From an uncultured Acidobacteriia bacterium (GTDB lineage Bacteria > Acidobacteriota > Terriglobia > Bryobacterales > Bryobacteraceae), in NCBI GenBank assembly GCA_903925975.1, contig CAIYHG010000124.1, forward strand, positions 36,397-100,396: a stretch of 64,000 nucleotides of DNA, in the 5' to 3' direction. Under the pieces are notes generated by a model. The model had not been told where the DNA came from and ran no database searches. It was given only the letters and a program-made list of their open reading frames with translations. Each line of letters begins with the position of its first letter. Within the stretch, counting starts at the first letter, position 1. The position numbers and the translations under genes are program-made. Below are positions 54,572 through 63,827 of the stretch, piece by piece.

Positions 54572-56407
54572 TTACTTCACTTGAATGCGAAGCGTGTAGC
54601 TGCCGGTCACCATATAGTCGAACGGAATCGCCATCTGTTCCGTGGCGGTTTCCGCCGACGTGACCATGGCGCGGCTCGGCGCGCGTCCTGCCTGCATCAC
54701 GTTCAACGCCGAAGAGGGCAGGCTCGGCAGGGTCTTGTCTTCGTAATACGCCGTGGTGCTCGAATCGATCAGCGAAACATACAGCTTGTTGTTGCTCCGC
54801 TCCTGGTTCAGCAGAGACACTGTTTCCGCGATGCCGATGAAGCGGTTCGCCTGGCCCGCCATGCTCTGCATCCGATTGGCCGTATCGGCGTCGCTCAGCA
54901 CGATGCGGTGCTCGCCCTTCGAAAGCCCCGACGGAATGTGAAGAGTGAACTCCTTCACGATGGGGTCGCCGCGATACGGGCGCAGCATCACCTTGAGCGC
55001 GGCGTCATCTCCCGGCCGCACGTCGGCGTTCGCCACCCAGGCGTTCTCAATCGTTGCCGCCCGGCGTTCGGGCAACAGGTCCACCGTAAGGTTCACGCTT
55101 CTTACGTCCGCGGTCTTCACGTTATTCAGGTACAGCCGGTTGAACTTATCGCCCCACCATCCGGCCAGCGCGACAGAAGGCGGAACCGGCACTTCGCCCG
55201 AAGTCTGCATGGTCGAAAGCGAAATATTCGAGGGCCCGCTCATCTCCACCTTCCCGCTCAGGCGGTAGGTGGCCTCGTCGGCGAAGTCGTTCATCTGCGA
55301 GAGCGAGTTATAGAGCGTCAGCATCATCAGGTAGGGCGTCCATTTCTGATGCACGAAGACGTTGAAATGGAAGTCCTGCTCGCGCAATACGGCGGCCTTG
55401 TCGTCGAGCGACCGCATCTTCATGGTCACCGGGATCATCGGAGATTCCTGCCCGAGCTCGCCCATGATGCCGCTGTGCCGGTCCTGGCGCAGCGCGCCCA
55501 CAATGTCCGTGGCATTGGCCATCTTGTTCGGCTGGAATGTCGAGGCCAGCGTGGTCAGCACTTCCCCCTTCGCCATGGGCATATCCACTGGCCCGAGGTT
55601 GAAGAACGAATGCCCGAAGGCGAGGATATTCTTGCCGTCGTTGTAGGTAACCGTGCCCAAGCCGGTCACGCTCATATCGCCATCCACCAGCACGCCCGCC
55701 ACCGTCTCGCCGGGGCTGAGCGATTGCTGCCACCCCGCCACGGGCTTGTTAGTCTTGATCGAACTGCCCGCGCCGCCGCCCTGCACGGTCGCGATGCCCA
55801 TCTGCTGGAAGATCGGGGCGAACTGCCGGATAGTTTCGTCGGTGAACCCGGAAAGCGAAACCGGGGTTTCAATCGGAACCATGAACGGCTGCGCCGAAAC
55901 GGGCTGCCCCAGCAACTCAGCCGGAACCGGGACGCGGTCGGCCGCGCGCGGCGCGTCGGGGGCGCGCGCGGTGTCCGGACGCGTTTGGTCCAGCTTATTG
56001 ATATCGAGCATCAACTCGATCGGCGTAATGCCGCAGATCGCGTCCGGGGAGAACTGGCTCAACCGCAGCGCCACCGCGCCAATCAACTTGCCGTCGATAT
56101 ATACAGGGCTGCCGCTCATTCCGCCGGCGACGTTCGTGCGGATCGCCTGCCCGCCCATCTTGGCGAGAATCACGTCCTGCTTCGGCCCCCACATGTCTTT
56201 CCAGCGGCCGATGATCTCAATTGGTACGGGCTCGGGCTCCGTTCCCTGGAAGACGGTCCAGGCTGTCCCTTGCATGCCGGGTTTGACCTGATCGAGCGGC
56301 ATGATTTCCACCTTGCCGGCCTTGGGGCGGGAAGGAAGCGCATCTGCCGCGTACCCAGTCGCGGCGGCCGCGAAACCGAAAAGAAACGCGGCGGTTCGCA
56401 GGTTCAT
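54572..56407 (-). CDS. SpoIVB-like (S55) exported serine peptidase homologue
   Basis: A 611-residue exported protein. VKPGMQGTAWTVFQGTEPEP and NVAGGMSGSPVYIDGKLIGA match S55 (SpoIVB) peptidases; the Ser of GMSGSP is the nucleophile. The NILAFGHSFFNLGPVDMPMA segment matches the GH motif expected to hold the catalytic His. The C-terminal 300 residues (S55-associated, beta-rich) end YMVTGSYTLRIQVK. SpoIVB acts in sporulation; this organism is probably not a spore former, so the target differs, perhaps the beta-propeller partner encoded 15 bases downstream. The 635-residue ORF on the other strand is a shadow. Confidence 0.8.
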   Translation of the reverse strand: MNLRTAAFLFGFAAAATGYAADALPSRPKAGKVEIMPLDQVKPGMQGTAWTVFQGTEPEPVPIEIIGRWKDMWGPKQDVILAKMGGQAIRTNVAGGMSGSPVYIDGKLIGAVALRLSQFSPDAICGITPIELMLDINKLDQTRPDTARAPDAPRAADRVPVPAELLGQPVSAQPFMVPIETPVSLSGFTDETIRQFAPIFQQMGIATVQGGGAGSSIKTNKPVAGWQQSLSPGETVAGVLVDGDMSVTGLGTVTYNDGKNILAFGHSFFNLGPVDMPMAKGEVLTTLASTFQPNKMANATDIVGALRQDRHSGIMGELGQESPMIPVTMKMRSLDDKAAVLREQDFHFNVFVHQKWTPYLMMLTLYNSLSQMNDFADEATYRLSGKVEMSGPSNISLSTMQTSGEVPVPPSVALAGWWGDKFNRLYLNNVKTADVRSVNLTVDLLPERRAATIENAWVANADVRPGDDAALKVMLRPYRGDPIVKEFTLHIPSGLSKGEHRIVLSDADTANRMQSMAGQANRFIGIAETVSLLNQERSNNKLYVSLIDSSTTAYYEDKTLPSLPSSALNVMQAGRAPSRAMVTSAETATEQMAIPFDYMVTGSYTLRIQVK

Positions 56408-56534
56408 TGGTTGAAATACTCCAGTTGCGTTTATTGTACTATGGCGGGCAAAAGCGCCATTCGAGAGCGTTTACAATCAATGATGTAATCGCTCTCGGTC
56501 TCTTACATAGACTCGTCCGCATCGATTTCGGTTT

Positions 56535-56744
56535 ATGGCTGCCACGCGAATTCTGCGCCACGTTCTCGGCTGGACCCTGCTTGCCGGCGGGGTGGCAGGT
56601 ATTCTGCTTCCAGTGATCCCCGGAATTCCGCTCCTGATCGCCGCGGCGGCGGTGCTCGGCTCAGACCACTTTCTGATTCGCCCGTGGAAGAAACACTTCG
56701 ACCGCTGGCGAGCGGAACGCAAGAAAACCGGCGGCCCGGAGTAG
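56535..56744 (+). CDS. Small membrane protein with PGxP motif (PGPGW/DUF454-like)
   Basis: A 69-residue protein with one hydrophobic hairpin: GWTLLAGGVAGILLPVIPGI and PLLIAAAAVLG. The GxxLLxxGxxGxxLPVxPGxPLL pattern is that of the PGPGW/DUF454 transmembrane group. Function unknown. It is divergent from the S55 gene. Confidence 0.7.
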   Translation: MAATRILRHVLGWTLLAGGVAGILLPVIPGIPLLIAAAAVLGSDHFLIRPWKKHFDRWRAERKKTGGPE

Positions 56745-56951
56745 ACGCTTCCCCCACCCTCACCCGCGAAAGCCATCCGAGCCCCGAGCGCCCAGCCAGG
56801 GGTGGCATCACCATCCAGATGGGCTCAGCGTTCGGCGCCTCGCGAAACCACGCAGTCACGGCCGTTCGCATCCCCCTAACTCGTTCATAAACAAAGCCCA
56901 CCGCCTCCGCACCTGGCTCACCGCGCGGTCTCGCCCAGCTACCATACGGAC

Positions 56952-57221
56952 GTGGAGCGCTTAACGAATGTGGACCGCGCCTGTTCCGTCGCCCTGGGGA
57001 TACTGGCCGCCGAACTCAATAGTGAATTGACCATTATTTTGGGGGGCATTACGGAAGCCGCCGCCCGGCTGGAGCCCGGCCATCCCGCGCGGAAGCGCCT
57101 CAGGGAAGCCCAAGGCGCCATCCAACGCAGCGCTCGCGCCTGTCTGTGTGTTCTGGATTTCCGCGCCCGCCACGGCCTGCGGTCCACCCGGGCCGCGCTC
57201 GAATCCGTGCTGGACGGATGA
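56952..57221 (+). CDS. Orphan dimerisation-helix protein resembling a histidine-kinase DHp domain without His
   Basis: An 89-residue ORF starting GTG at 56952. [20 protein letters not shown] recalls the HisKA H-box (HExxNxLxxIxG), but Asn/Glu stand where the phospho-His would be, and a second helix ([20 protein letters not shown]) completes a helical hairpin. No ATPase domain follows. The 56745-56951 gap holds nothing else. It may be a fragment or a real small protein. Confidence 0.4.
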   Translation: MERLTNVDRACSVALGILAAELNSELTIILGGITEAAARLEPGHPARKRLREAQGAIQRSARACLCVLDFRARHGLRSTRAALESVLDG

Positions 57222-57244
57222 AGCCGGTCGCGCCGCGTCGACCG

Positions 57245-57293
57245 TGGCGCGGGCCTCCAGGCCTGCAGAGTCGAGATTCGTCTCGACTTTTCT
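57245..57293. repeat. Dispersed tandem-hairpin repeat with TTCG loop, copy 2
   Basis: Same element as at 32227: GGGCCTCCAGGCCTGCAGAG then AGTCGAGA-TTCG-TCTCGACT and TTTTCTTT. Here it lies between the small ORF at 56952 and tsaD on the same strand, so it would terminate upstream transcription before tsaD. Confidence 0.8.
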
Positions 57294-57349
57294 TTGGGGT
57301 GATGCAGGAGCCCCTGAAGGATGTTCCGCACGCGTCATACTGTAAGTTA

Positions 57350-58429
57350 GTGCGCATTCTCGCCATTGAATCTTCCTGCGATGAGACCGCCGCCGCCGTG
57401 GTGGAAAACGGCGAGACGGTTCTCTCTTCCGTGGTCGCCTCGCAGATGAGCACCCACGGCAAGTACGGAGGCGTAGTGCCCGAACTGGCGTCGCGCGAGC
57501 ACCTGCGCGCCATCGTGCCCGTGGTGCGCGAGGCGCTGGAGCGCGCGGGAGTGGCGCTCGAAGACCTCTCTGCCATCGCCGCCACCGTGGGCCCTGGCCT
57601 GGTAGGCTCGCTGCTCGTGGGCCTGACCTACGCCAAGTCTCTCAGCTTCACTTCCGGGGTTCCGCTCATCGCCGTGAACCACATCGAAGGCCACATCCAC
57701 GCCGTCATCATGGAAGCCCGCCGCGCGGGCACTCCCGTCACTTACCCGGCTCTTGCTCTAGTAGTGAGCGGCGGCCACACGCATCTGTTTGAAGTGAAAG
57801 AGGGTTTCGAGTATCGCGTGCTGGGCCGAACTCGCGACGATGCCGCCGGGGAAGCCTACGATAAAGTCGCCAAGTTGCTCGGCTACAGCTATCCGGGCGG
57901 CCCGATTATCGATGCCCTGGCGCCCTACGGCAACCCCGCCGCCGTGCGTTTCACCTTCGCCAAGATGAAAGGCAACGCGCTCGATTTCAGCTTCAGCGGC
58001 CTCAAAACCGCCGTCCTGCGCTGGGTGGAGGCGCGCGATCTGGCAGCCGAAATCGCCGCCCGCCGTGCCTTGCAGCGCGAACAACCGTATCCCGCCACCG
58101 AAGACTGGCTGAAGATCACTCCGAAGGAAACACTCGACTTATTGGCTTCGTTCCAACGCGCCGTGATCCACGAATTGCTCACCCGGGCCGCCGCTTCCGC
58201 CGAAACCATCTCTGCCCGCGCGCTGATTATCTCGGGCGGTGTGGCCTGCAATTCCGGCCTGCGCGCCGCCGCGGCCGCCGCCGGCCTGCCCTACCCGGTC
58301 TACTTCCCGACGCATGGCCTCTCCACCGACAACGCCGCCATGATCGCCGCCGCAGCTTTCCCCAAGTTGGAGCGAGGCGAGTTCGCCGCCCTGGATATCA
58401 AGGCGCAAGCCAACCTGACCCTGGCCTGA
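57350..58429 (+). CDS. tsaD: tRNA N6-adenosine threonylcarbamoyltransferase
   Basis: A 359-residue TsaD that makes t6A37 in ANN-decoding tRNAs with TsaB, TsaC and Tsa[19 protein letters not shown], the iron-binding [10 protein letters not shown] and [12 protein letters not shown], and [20 protein letters not shown] are intact. GTG 57350 is the start that gives normal length; ATG 57302 in frame would add 16 residues and the track start (57146) runs through repeat sequence. Confidence 0.95.
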   Translation: MRILAIESSCDETAAAVVENGETVLSSVVASQMSTHGKYGGVVPELASREHLRAIVPVVREALERAGVALEDLSAIAATVGPGLVGSLLVGLTYAKSLSFTSGVPLIAVNHIEGHIHAVIMEARRAGTPVTYPALALVVSGGHTHLFEVKEGFEYRVLGRTRDDAAGEAYDKVAKLLGYSYPGGPIIDALAPYGNPAAVRFTFAKMKGNALDFSFSGLKTAVLRWVEARDLAAEIAARRALQREQPYPATEDWLKITPKETLDLLASFQRAVIHELLTRAAASAETISARALIISGGVACNSGLRAAAAAAGLPYPVYFPTHGLSTDNAAMIAAAAFPKLERGEFAALDIKAQANLTLA

Positions 58430-58438
58430 GGGGAGCCC

Positions 58439-59464
58439 CTACGCGCTGAGCTTTAGCTGGCCGCAGGCGGCATAGATATCCAGGCCGCGCGGCTTGCGCA
58501 GGAAGCAGGGCAGCCCGCGCCTCACGATCTGCTGGAAACTCGCCACTCGCTCCGGGGACGGCGTCTCGAACGGGATTTCCGGGCCGGCGTTCAGCGCAAT
58601 CAGGTTCACCTTGCAGTTCAGGTTTGCCAGCAACCGGACCACGCGCCGCGCGTCGGCGTCGGAATCGTTCACGCCCTTGAGCAGCACGTATTCGAAGCTC
58701 AGCTTCTCCCACGGGCGCAGCGGGTAGGCCTTGCACGCCGCCAGTAGGTCGCTCAGGCTGTACTTGCGCGTGACGGGCATGAGTTCCTGCCGCGTCTCCT
58801 CGGTGGAGGCGTTCAGCGAAATGGCCAGCTTCGGGCGCACCGGTTCGCGGCCCAGTTCGGCGATCTTGGGCACAATCCCCACCGTAGAAACCGTGACGCG
58901 CCGCGGAGAGAGCCCGAAGCCCGCCGGGTCAAGCAGAATGCGCGTGGCTTTCAAAACGCTGGGGAGGTTCAGCAGGGGCTCGCCCTGCCCCATCATGACG
59001 ATGTTCAGCCGGCCGCCCTCGCGCCGCAGGCCGTTGAGCTGCGAAATCAACAGCACTTGCGCCACAATCTCGCCCGCCGTCAGGTTGCGTTCCAGGCCCA
59101 AAAGGGCGGTCATGCAGAACGTGCAGCCCACGGCGCACCCAGCCTGGCTCGAAATGCAGATGGTGTCGCGCTCGCCTTCGGGCATGAGCACGGCTTCCAC
59201 CGTGCGCCCGTCATCCAGCCTCAGAAGATACCGGCGCGTGCCGTCGGTGGAGACGTACGTCTTGGCGGCCTCGGGCAGCCCGATCGCGTGGCTCTCGGCA
59301 AGCTGTCTGCGCAGTTCCGCCGGCAGCGCGGAAATCTGCATGAGCTCGCTCGCCTGGCCGTGATAGATGGCCTCGTAAAGCTGCTTCGCCCGAAATGAAG
59401 GTTGACCGGGGCCCAAGGCCTCGCGCAGTTCCGCGAGGTCCATGCCCACCAATGGCTGGGACAT
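58439..59464 (-). CDS. rlmN: 23S rRNA/tRNA adenine-C2 methyltransferase RlmN
   Basis: A 341-residue radical SAM methylase for A2503 of 23S rRNA and A37 of some tRNAs. [20 protein letters not shown] is the CxxxCxxC cluster, [11 protein letters not shown] the GEP motif, and the methyl-carrying cysteine is in IYAACGQLK at the C-terminus. ATG 59464 begins family sequence; the track start at 59548 does not. It is convergent with tsaD, separated by 9 bases. Confidence 0.95.
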   Translation of the reverse strand: MSQPLVGMDLAELREALGPGQPSFRAKQLYEAIYHGQASELMQISALPAELRRQLAESHAIGLPEAAKTYVSTDGTRRYLLRLDDGRTVEAVLMPEGERDTICISSQAGCAVGCTFCMTALLGLERNLTAGEIVAQVLLISQLNGLRREGGRLNIVMMGQGEPLLNLPSVLKATRILLDPAGFGLSPRRVTVSTVGIVPKIAELGREPVRPKLAISLNASTEETRQELMPVTRKYSLSDLLAACKAYPLRPWEKLSFEYVLLKGVNDSDADARRVVRLLANLNCKVNLIALNAGPEIPFETPSPERVASFQQIVRRGLPCFLRKPRGLDIYAACGQLKLSA

Positions 59465-59551
59465 CTGCTTCCAGTGTATGAAATGCGCCGCGGCTGTAGG
59501 GAGAGCGCCGCAAGGTATAATGAAGTCAGTCACATCGGCGCCATCCAAAGC

Positions 59552-60838
59552 ATGACATCATCCTTTACGCCCCTTAGGGACATCGAGACCACCATCCTCG
59601 ACAACGGAGTTTGCGTTATCACGGAGACCATGCCACACGTGCGCTCCGTCTCCGTCGGCATCTGGATCGGAGCCGGTTCGCGCCGGGAATCCGGCGAGCA
59701 GAACGGCATCTCGCACTTCATCGAGCACATGCTGTTCAAGGGGACCACGAGCCGGTCGGCCGAGGATATTGCCCGCTCTGTGGATTCCGTGGGCGGCAAC
59801 CTGGACGCCTTCACCGCCAAGGAACTGGTCTGCTTCAATACCAAGGTTCTTGACGAACACCTCTCGCTGGCGTTCGACGTTCTGGCCGATCTCGTGCTGC
59901 ATCCCATGTTTCGCGAGGAGGATATCGAGAAGGAAAAGGGCGTCATCCTCGAAGAGATCAAGATGGAGGCGGACAGCCCCGACTACTTGGTCCACGAAAT
60001 CTTCTCGGCCAACTTCTGGAAGGATCACCCTCTCGGCAAGCCCATCCTCGGCACGCGCGAATCCGTGAAGCGCTTCGACCAAGATAGGATTCGCGGCTAC
60101 TACTCGCAGGTCTATTCGCCGGCGAACATGCTCGTAACCGGCGCCGGGAACCTCACGCATGACAGGCTGGTAAAGCTGGTGCGGGAGCATTTCGCATCCG
60201 TGCCGGCGGGCGAACCGCAGGCGGTGGAGGCCATTCCCACCACGCACGCGCGGATTGCGCTGCGCAACAAGAAGTCTCTCGAACAGGTGCACATGTGCCT
60301 GGGCGTGCCGTCGTATCCGCTACCGCACCAGGAACGCTTCGCGTGCTACGTGCTGAACACCCTGTTGGGCGGCGGCATGAGTTCGCGGCTGTTCCAGAAC
60401 ATCCGCGAGCGGCAGGGATTGGCCTACGCGGTGTTCTCGGAGCTCAGCCCCTATCGCGATACGGGCTGCCTTTCGATCTATGCGGGAACGTCCGTCGAAT
60501 CCGCGCGCAAGGTGGTTGAGTCCATCATGAACGAGTTCCGGCAGCTCAAGAGCGAGCGCATTGCGGACGAGGAATTGCGGCGCGCGAAGGACCACCTGAA
60601 GGGTTCGCTCATGCTCAGCCTGGAATCCACGGCCAGCCGCATGTCCAACCTGGCGCGGCAGAAGATGTACTTCGGCAAGTTCTTCAGTCTCGACGAAGTC
60701 CTCGAAAGCATCGAATCCGTCAGCGCCGATGACGTGCAGCGCATCGCGCGGACTTTCTTCGACCCCAAGCAGATCGCGCTCACCGTGCTGGGCAACCTGG
60801 AAGATCTGAAGATCGGCCGCGAAGACCTGGCCTGCTGA
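59552..60838 (+). CDS. M16-family zinc peptidase (processing protease-like)
   Basis: A 428-residue peptidase. The inverted zinc motif HFIEH lies in [20 protein letters not shown], with the downstream Glu in [11 protein letters not shown]. It resembles bacterial PqqL/MPP-like enzymes that degrade or process peptides. The start ATG 59552 follows a divergent region shared with rlmN. The 225-base gap that follows contains a palindromic element (60856-60972). Confidence 0.92.
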   Translation: MTSSFTPLRDIETTILDNGVCVITETMPHVRSVSVGIWIGAGSRRESGEQNGISHFIEHMLFKGTTSRSAEDIARSVDSVGGNLDAFTAKELVCFNTKVLDEHLSLAFDVLADLVLHPMFREEDIEKEKGVILEEIKMEADSPDYLVHEIFSANFWKDHPLGKPILGTRESVKRFDQDRIRGYYSQVYSPANMLVTGAGNLTHDRLVKLVREHFASVPAGEPQAVEAIPTTHARIALRNKKSLEQVHMCLGVPSYPLPHQERFACYVLNTLLGGGMSSRLFQNIRERQGLAYAVFSELSPYRDTGCLSIYAGTSVESARKVVESIMNEFRQLKSERIADEELRRAKDHLKGSLMLSLESTASRMSNLARQKMYFGKFFSLDEVLESIESVSADDVQRIARTFFDPKQIALTVLGNLEDLKIGREDLAC

Positions 60839-60855
60839 CGGTAGCAGCTTCCTGC

Positions 60856-60972
60856 GTGGGGCGGCCAATCCTGGCTGCCGCCGGCTTTCGGCCGGCGTCT
60901 TCGAAGGACGAGACGCGTACCCGACGTCCGGACGCGCCGCCTGACGGCCGCGGGCTTCACATCCCGCCCCAC
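60856..60972. repeat. 117-bp palindromic element with GTGGGGCGG ends
   Basis: GTGGGGCGG at 60856-60864 and CCGCCCCAC at 60964-60972 are exact inverted copies; inside is CGCCGGC-TTTCG-GCCGGCG. The layout (two GTGG heads facing inwards) is that of a BIME. It fills half of the gap after the M16 gene and could fold as a 3' stabiliser. Confidence 0.65.
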
Positions 60973-61063
60973 ACCTCACCGCGCAGTTCGGCCCTACGTA
61001 TCCCGCGGCAGCATAGAGACTGCCGAGGAGATTCGGCGGCCGCGCCAGGTGCGCGCGCGTATC

Positions 61064-62470
61064 TTATTCGACGGCCCGTGTGCGCTCGAAGATCTGCGCT
61101 TCGAATACGTAGAGCGCCGCCTTCGGATCGCGCCACGCGTGCGGCGCCAGGCGGCTCTTGCGGGCCACCGCATCGAAAAACTCCTCTGCTCCCCAACCGC
61201 GCTCGGCCGCGACTTGCGGCAACAGCAGGCCCGAGTTCGCCCCCAGCTTCAGATAGAGACCGTGCCTCCCGGGCCGGCACTCCGATGCATCGCGGATGCG
61301 GCGGAAGGGGGTCAGGATCGAGATTTCGATATCAAGCGCGCCGGAAAGGGCCACCCCCGGCTTGAAGCGGCCGTCGTCCAGCGCGGCGGCCAGCGCCAGT
61401 TCCGCCGCCTCCTCGCGAAGCGGGCTGCGGCTTTCGCGAACGCCTATGCATCCCAGAAGCTCCTCGCCGCGGCGCAGGGTGACGAATGCGGCCCTCCACG
61501 AATCGAGCGCCTTCGTGCCGCCCACAGCCGGAACGGGAACCCGCCCGCCCAGCGCGCGCAGGCGCCCCAGAGTGGCGCCGACGCAATCGAGCAGCAGTTC
61601 GCCGTCACCCTCCGGCAGGTCGAACGCATTGCGCGGAAGATATCCCAATGCGGCGTAGCTCACCGAATGCCGGAAGTCGCCGGTGATTTCTCCCGAAGTC
61701 TGGTAATCGAGCGTGGCCGGCCACAGCCTGCCGTCGATGCGCCGCAGCGTTTCGATCAGCAGTGCGATCGGCCCCGTGCCGCAGACGGTCGCTCCGGTGC
61801 GGCTGAGGGCGTCGTGGAAGCGCGCGCTGCGAAGCGACCCCGCCGCGTCGATGCACTCGAAGTCGAGTTGTTCGATGCGCTCGGCGGTGTGCCGGTCGGC
61901 GGGGAAAGGCGTGAACCCAAACTCGCGGCCATAGTGCGTGAAATCGGATGAAGCCACGAACGCCACCCCGGGTTCCCAGAGCGCGGCCAGCGCATCGGCC
62001 GCCGCCTCACGCTCCTCCTCGCTCAAGCTGCCTACATAAAGCGGCGTGATGCGGGCGTGGGGCGCGGCGAGCTGCAGAAACGGGAGCTGTATCTCGAAGG
62101 AATGGTCGCACACGCGCGCTTCCGGGGCGAGAGGAAAGCCGCTCCATGCCGAATCGATTTCCACCGCGCCCAGAGGCGTCAATATCGCTTCCACATCCGG
62201 CGCCGACACGCCTTCGAAATGCCCGTGATGAGGAAAAGCGAGCAGCACAATCCGCTCCGGCGCCGTCTCGCGCAGGCTGCGGTAGGCCGACCAGGCCACC
62301 GCGCCCGAATACGCCGGCCCGGCATGCGGAACCACGAAGCCCAAAGCGCCGCCCAAAACCGAGGGCCGGCGAACGCGCGAGTCTTGTTCCTTCGATTCCA
62401 GCAGGCTGCGCAACTCCACTGCGCCGGCCGGGTACCAGTTGCCGCTGAACGGAGATACGTGGGTCAGCAT
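61064..62470 (-). CDS. MEMO1-AMMECR1 fusion (AmmeMemoRadiSam system B and A)
   Basis: A protein of up to 479 residues joining a MEMO1 domain (about 12-280) and an AMMECR1 domain (about 290-470), two families that with a radical SAM partner form the AmmeMemoRadiSam trio. MEMO marks: VVPHAGPAYSGAVA, LAFPHHGHF, SSDFTHYGREFGF and GTGPIALLIE (metal/dioxygenase-like His). AMMECR1 marks: LGGRVPVPAVGGTKALDSWR and LLGCIGVRE. The track starts GTG 62503; ATG 62470 begins the usual family start (FSGNWYPAG). System function is unknown, though MEMO resembles LigB dioxygenases. The radical SAM partner lies upstream, so the trio is one operon. Confidence 0.88.
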   Translation of the reverse strand: MLTHVSPFSGNWYPAGAVELRSLLESKEQDSRVRRPSVLGGALGFVVPHAGPAYSGAVAWSAYRSLRETAPERIVLLAFPHHGHFEGVSAPDVEAILTPLGAVEIDSAWSGFPLAPEARVCDHSFEIQLPFLQLAAPHARITPLYVGSLSEEEREAAADALAALWEPGVAFVASSDFTHYGREFGFTPFPADRHTAERIEQLDFECIDAAGSLRSARFHDALSRTGATVCGTGPIALLIETLRRIDGRLWPATLDYQTSGEITGDFRHSVSYAALGYLPRNAFDLPEGDGELLLDCVGATLGRLRALGGRVPVPAVGGTKALDSWRAAFVTLRRGEELLGCIGVRESRSPLREEAAELALAAALDDGRFKPGVALSGALDIEISILTPFRRIRDASECRPGRHGLYLKLGANSGLLLPQVAAERGWGAEEFFDAVARKSRLAPHAWRDPKAALYVFEAQIFERTRAVE

Positions 62471-62569
62471 ATTGCGTTCTATCGACACGACTGTCCGCGC
62501 CACAACCGCGTTCTTGCATCAATAACTTACTAAGTCAGCGCAAAACCAAGTGACATTGCGCTCATAGTC

Positions 62570-63682
62570 TCATCCACATCGAGTATGCAACAGGCCTTCG
62601 GGTTCCGGCGCCCGGAATTGCGGCGTGCGCCACACTCCGGGGATGTTCGCGCCGCAATCGGGGCAGCGGCCCGAAGAGTCAAGCGTGTTCCTCAAGACGC
62701 GGAAGCCGCGCCGCTCCACAATGGCGCGTCCGCATCCGGGGCAGTAGGTATTTTCAAGGCCGCTTGTCTCTCCCGGTAAGTTGCCCGCATACACGTAGCG
62801 CAACCCCGCAGCCTTTCCGATAGCGGCCGCGCGCAACAGCGTTTCCGGTGGCGTGTTTTCGGGTTTCTGCATCCTGTAATCCCGGTGAAAGGCCGTTACG
62901 TGCCACGGAATATCGCGGGAAATGCCCGCCAGGAACTCGGCCATGCGGCTGAGTTCGTCATCCGAGTCGTTGAATCCCGGTATCACCAGAGTCACCACTT
63001 CGAGCCAGAAGCCCATGGCGTGAATGCGCCGGATGGAGTCGAGTATAGGGCCGATCCGGCCGCCGAGTTCGTGATAACGCCGGTCCTCAAAACTTTTCAG
63101 ATCCACTTTATATAGGTCCACCCACGGCCGCAGGTATTCCAGAACTTCCGGAGTGGCATTGCCGTTCGATACAAAGCCGGTGAGCAATCCCGCCGCTTTG
63201 GCCTGGCGAAACACGGCCACGGCCCATTCGGCGGTGATGAGCGGCTCATTATAAGTACTGATCACGGCCGCCGCCCGGCTCCGTGTGGCCATTGCGGCCA
63301 GCCCGGCGGGGTCCGCGGGGGTGAAGTCAAGCGCTGACCTGACCTCCCGCAGCGCTTGGGACGAAACCCAGTTCTGGCAGTACCCGCAGTGCAGATCGCA
63401 CCCCAGCATCCCGAAGCTGAGGGCCGCGGCGCCGGGGACCGCGTGGAAGAAAGGCTTCTTCTCAATGGGGTCGCACTGTACCGAATTGACGTAACCGTAC
63501 GGGGCATAGAGCTTGCCGCCGCGATTGTAGCGGACCTTGCAAACTCCTGAAAATCCGGGCGTTATAGGGCATCGGTGGCCGCAGGCAAAGCACTCGACGC
63601 GGTTGCGGTCGAGAGGCCGATAAAGCTCTGCCTCACACACCTCACGCGCCAGCCGGCCAGCCAGGGTTTCCGTATCTGACAT
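62570..63682 (-). CDS. AmmeMemoRadiSam system radical SAM enzyme
   Basis: A 370-residue radical SAM protein, third member of the trio. LGCDLHCGYCQNWVSSQALR is the CxxxCxxC core. It also has two rubredoxin-like cysteine pairs, CFACGHRCPITPGFSG near the N-terminus and CPGCGRAIVERRG with CPDCGANIPG near the C-terminus. ATG 63682 begins MSDTETLAGRL; the track start 63703 adds seven residues. It is related to pyruvate formate-lyase activating enzymes (PflA-like), but the substrate is unknown. Confidence 0.88.
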   Translation of the reverse strand: MSDTETLAGRLAREVCEAELYRPLDRNRVECFACGHRCPITPGFSGVCKVRYNRGGKLYAPYGYVNSVQCDPIEKKPFFHAVPGAAALSFGMLGCDLHCGYCQNWVSSQALREVRSALDFTPADPAGLAAMATRSRAAAVISTYNEPLITAEWAVAVFRQAKAAGLLTGFVSNGNATPEVLEYLRPWVDLYKVDLKSFEDRRYHELGGRIGPILDSIRRIHAMGFWLEVVTLVIPGFNDSDDELSRMAEFLAGISRDIPWHVTAFHRDYRMQKPENTPPETLLRAAAIGKAAGLRYVYAGNLPGETSGLENTYCPGCGRAIVERRGFRVLRNTLDSSGRCPDCGANIPGVWRTPQFRAPEPEGLLHTRCG

Positions 63683-63764
63683 GAGTCGTTTCCTGGCTCT
63701 CATTTTAGTCCTTGGCTGGCCCTGATAAAGAAGCTAGGACGAACGGCCGAATTCCGGAGAACGG

Positions 63765-63827
63765 TACTAGTACTCTTTGGTAAAGCCCGGAATTCAAGCC
63801 CTTACACTGCAACAAGTTACTAGTACT
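63765..63827. repeat. Direct repeats TACTAGTACT at the window end
   Basis: The 10-base palindrome-containing word TACTAGTACT occurs at 63765-63774 and 63818-63827. TTGACTAG follows at 63856 and GGCTGCTGAAAA at 63868, the latter like the ends of some insertion elements. No gene is recognised in 63683-64000; the segment may continue into an element beyond the window. Confidence 0.3.

Noticed and set aside
54581-56488. 635-residue plus-strand ORF opposite the S55 peptidase
   Set aside because: It is composed of His/Arg-rich shadow sequence with no motif, while the minus strand has clear S55 motifs and a signal peptide.
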